A DNA stretch of 6,693 nucleotides from Candidatus Bathyarchaeota archaeon. GTDB taxonomy: Archaea; Thermoproteota; Bathyarchaeia; TCS64. The notes below the pieces were generated by a model that was not told the DNA's origin, searched no databases, and saw only the letters and a program-made list of their open reading frames with translations. Each line of letters starts with the position of its first letter. The stretch's first letter is position 1. The position numbers were made by a program, and so were the translations under genes. Location of the stretch: the NCBI GenBank assembly GCA_014730055.1, contig WJIV01000232.1, positions 1-6,693 on the forward strand, written 5' to 3'. Shown here piece by piece: positions 5,154-6,693 of this stretch.

Positions 5154-6215
5154 ATGTCGTTTTCTGGGCTAGGCGGGGGTCTTACAGATCTCCCAAAAAT
5201 AAAAAATCATAGAAGAAGAAGATTCAGCAGCTATGACCGTACTGGGGGCAACAAAGATTACATTGTGATTGATCCGGGTGAGACAGCAATTATGGCAAAG
5301 ATGAGAGGGCCTGGATGTGTGAAGCATATATGGGTCACGATCCGTACAGATGAGGAATGGTACCTAAGAAAGTTAGTCCTAAGGATGTTCTGGGACGGGG
5401 AAGAAGAACCTAGTGTAGAGGTGCCCATTGGCGATTTCTTCGGTATAGGACACGGCATGACACATAACTTTGTCAGTGCCCCACTACAGATGAGTCCTGA
5501 GGATGGAAAGGGGTTCAACTGCTGGTGGCCTATGCCATTCAGCCATGGCGGTGAGATCACTATCGAGAACCAGGGTGAGAAAAAGGTCACTGCCTTCTAT
5601 TATTACGTTGATTATGAAGAATGGAATGAAGAACAGGAAGGGCTTGGCAGGTTCCATGCACAGTGGAGGCGCCAGAATCCAACAGATGGAATAAGCGAGG
5701 ATGGAGTTCCGAACCGAATCTGGCTCTTCGAGGGGGAGAACATGGATGGATCGGATAATTATCTAATCCTTGAGGCAGAAGGAAAAGGGCACTACGTTGG
5801 GTGTAATGTAAACGTCCATAATCTGCGCGAGACCGATAAGTTCAACTGGTATGGAGAAGGAGACGATATGATATTTATTGATGGCGAGGAGTTTCCCAGC
5901 CTAGTTGGTACAGGTACAGAGGACTACTATGGCATGAGCTGGTGCCCAACCCAAGAGTACTGCGCCCCATACCATGGTTTACCTCTACCTGGAGACAAGA
6001 ATTGGAAGGGAAAGATTACTTGGTACAGGTACCATATACCTGATCCCGTGTACTTCAAGGAAAGCATCAGGGTTACTATCGAGCATGGTCATGCAAATCA
6101 TCGAAATGATGATTACAGCAGTACAGCCTACTGGTATCAGGAGGAGCCCCACAAAACCCTAGAGCCCCTTCTTCCGGTTGAAAAACGCTTGCCAAGGCCT
6201 AGTCCGGTACTGTAG
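5154..6215 (+). CDS. DUF2961 / glycoside hydrolase family 172 protein
   Basis: From ATG 5154 this is 353 residues, normal for the family. The N-terminus carries the DUF2961 signature: FSSYDRTGGNKDY (24-36), IDPGE (39-43), GPGCVKHIWVT (52-62) and VPIGDFFGIGHG (90-101). The second half has GEGDDMIFIDGE (234-245) and LVGTGTEDYYG (250-260). Glu235 and Glu256 are 21 apart, the spacing I recall for the catalytic Glu270 and Glu291 of the bifidobacterial GH172 enzyme. The family includes alpha-D-arabinofuranosidase, alpha-D-fructofuranosidase and difructose-anhydride-forming enzymes, so a furanoside substrate is likely but unproven. There is no signal peptide, so it acts in the cytoplasm on imported material. 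Extending the frame to ATG 5058 would overlap the VOC gene and add 32 residues unlike the family. The promoter near 5125 also supports 5154. The gene ends eight bases before the kinase start, and its stop codon is inside the kinase ribosome binding site. Confidence 0.9.
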   Translation: MSFSGLGGGLTDLPKIKNHRRRRFSSYDRTGGNKDYIVIDPGETAIMAKMRGPGCVKHIWVTIRTDEEWYLRKLVLRMFWDGEEEPSVEVPIGDFFGIGHGMTHNFVSAPLQMSPEDGKGFNCWWPMPFSHGGEITIENQGEKKVTAFYYYVDYEEWNEEQEGLGRFHAQWRRQNPTDGISEDGVPNRIWLFEGENMDGSDNYLILEAEGKGHYVGCNVNVHNLRETDKFNWYGEGDDMIFIDGEEFPSLVGTGTEDYYGMSWCPTQEYCAPYHGLPLPGDKNWKGKITWYRYHIPDPVYFKESIRVTIEHGHANHRNDDYSSTAYWYQEEPHKTLEPLLPVEKRLPRPSPVL

Positions 6216-6222
6216 GTGATCT
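6214..6222 (+). promoter_or_regulatory. Strong Shine-Dalgarno for the FGGY kinase
   Basis: AGGTGATCT overlaps the GH172 stop codon (6213-6215). It contains GGTGATC, a long complement of the 16S rRNA tail, two bases before ATG 6224. It is the clearest ribosome binding site in the window and shows that the kinase is translated from the GH172 transcript. Confidence 0.7.
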
Positions 6223-6223
6223 A

Positions 6224-6693
6224 ATGTCTTATCTTATGGGCACAGATATCGGAACAACAGGGACGAAAACACTGATCACTGACCAGAATGGAGATGTTAT
6301 TGCTAGTAGCTACAAGGAGTACAATGTACTTACCCCAAAGCAGGGATGGGCAGAGCAGTGGCCGAAAGTATGGATAACAGCAGTTTATGAGACTATAAGG
6401 AACTGTCTAAAGAGGTCCGATCTAGAGCCCGAGGAGATCAATGGACTTTGCGTGAGCAGTCTATACGGAGGTAGCGGGATACCCATAGATAAAAACTACA
6501 AGGTTATTCGTCCATGTATAATATGGGCTGACCGTAGAGCAACCGATGAGTGTAAATGGGTCGATGAAAGAATTGGAACTGAATCCCTATTTGAGGTAAC
6601 CGGGAATGTGATAGACCCATACTATGGATATACAAAGATGATGTGGATAAGAAATAACGAACCTGATAACTGGGAGAAGATACACAGGTTCGA
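6224..6693 (+). CDS. FGGY-family carbohydrate kinase, N-terminal part (3' end outside window)
   Basis: There are 156 codons with no stop before the window edge, against about 500 for a whole family member. The first strand pair holds the ATP phosphate-binding motif GTDIGTTGTKT (6-16), which includes the conserved Asp8. WAEQWPKVWITAV (42-54) and the WADRRA motif (101-106) are typical of FGGY sugar kinases. These phosphorylate a sugar or polyol with ATP in the cytoplasm. Xylulokinases carry a Q-M-H-G motif where this protein has SSLYGGSGIPID (78-89). It is therefore probably not a standard xylulokinase, and the glycerol kinase pattern is absent too. Being coupled to the GH172 gene, it probably phosphorylates the freed sugar or its isomerised form (a ketopentose or ketohexose are candidates). 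The start at ATG 6224 is fixed by the Shine-Dalgarno at 6214-6222. The C-terminal ATP-binding half is not visible. Confidence 0.88.
   Translation, partial: MSYLMGTDIGTTGTKTLITDQNGDVIASSYKEYNVLTPKQGWAEQWPKVWITAVYETIRNCLKRSDLEPEEINGLCVSSLYGGSGIPIDKNYKVIRPCIIWADRRATDECKWVDERIGTESLFEVTGNVIDPYYGYTKMMWIRNNEPDNWEKIHRF

Noticed and set aside
5258..5694. Open frames on both strands inside the GH172 gene.
   Set aside because: These are out-of-frame shadows of a gene with strong family signatures.
1..6693. CRISPR array, insertion sequence, tRNA, toxin-antitoxin or defence system.
   Set aside because: No regularly spaced repeats, transposase, terminal inverted repeats, tRNA-like cloverleaf or defence-type domain was recognised. 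Genes are intact and metabolic in character.

Overview
The window looks archaeal. Intergenic gaps carry AT-rich TATA-like boxes about 25 bases before start codons, in several cases placing transcription start on or almost on the start codon. No bacterial -35/-10 pairs stand out. One ribosome binding site is a long match to the 16S tail (GGTGATC), gene ends are followed by oligo-T runs, and GTG and TTG starts occur. The lineage cannot be named from this sequence. An uncultivated Thermoproteota (Bathyarchaeia-like) or Asgard-type genome is a guess, and a bacterium is not formally excluded.

Layout. Bases 2-343 (+) hold the C-terminal end of a GNAT-type acetyltransferase cut by the window edge. 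It converges on a two-gene minus-strand operon and shares the four bases CTAG with it. The operon is an N-terminal-nucleophile glycosylasparaginase/type-2 asparaginase (1719-772), followed with no gap by a 143-residue conserved-looking protein of unknown function (771-340). Divergently, across a 115-base promoter region, lies a TGS-domain GTPase of the Obg/DRG class (1835-3004) with a TTG start and unusual G1 and G3 motifs. It is followed by an ornithine cyclodeaminase/mu-crystallin family NAD-linked enzyme (3056-4045) and a T-rich gap that probably ends transcription.

The right half has two plus-strand units. The first is a short PAPS-type sulfotransferase (4130-4711) with a VOC/glyoxalase-fold protein (4736-5095). 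The second is a DUF2961/GH172 glycoside hydrolase (5154-6215) closely coupled to an FGGY carbohydrate kinase (6224 to the window end). This pair reads as an intracellular sugar-use cassette: the hydrolase would release a furanose-type sugar and the kinase would phosphorylate it.

No RNA gene, CRISPR array, insertion sequence or long repeat was found. All gaps are shorter than 120 bases. Nothing here is clearly a new defence or mobile system. The most distinctive points are the altered P-loop of the GTPase, the GH172-kinase pair, and the unknown protein tied to the asparaginase.
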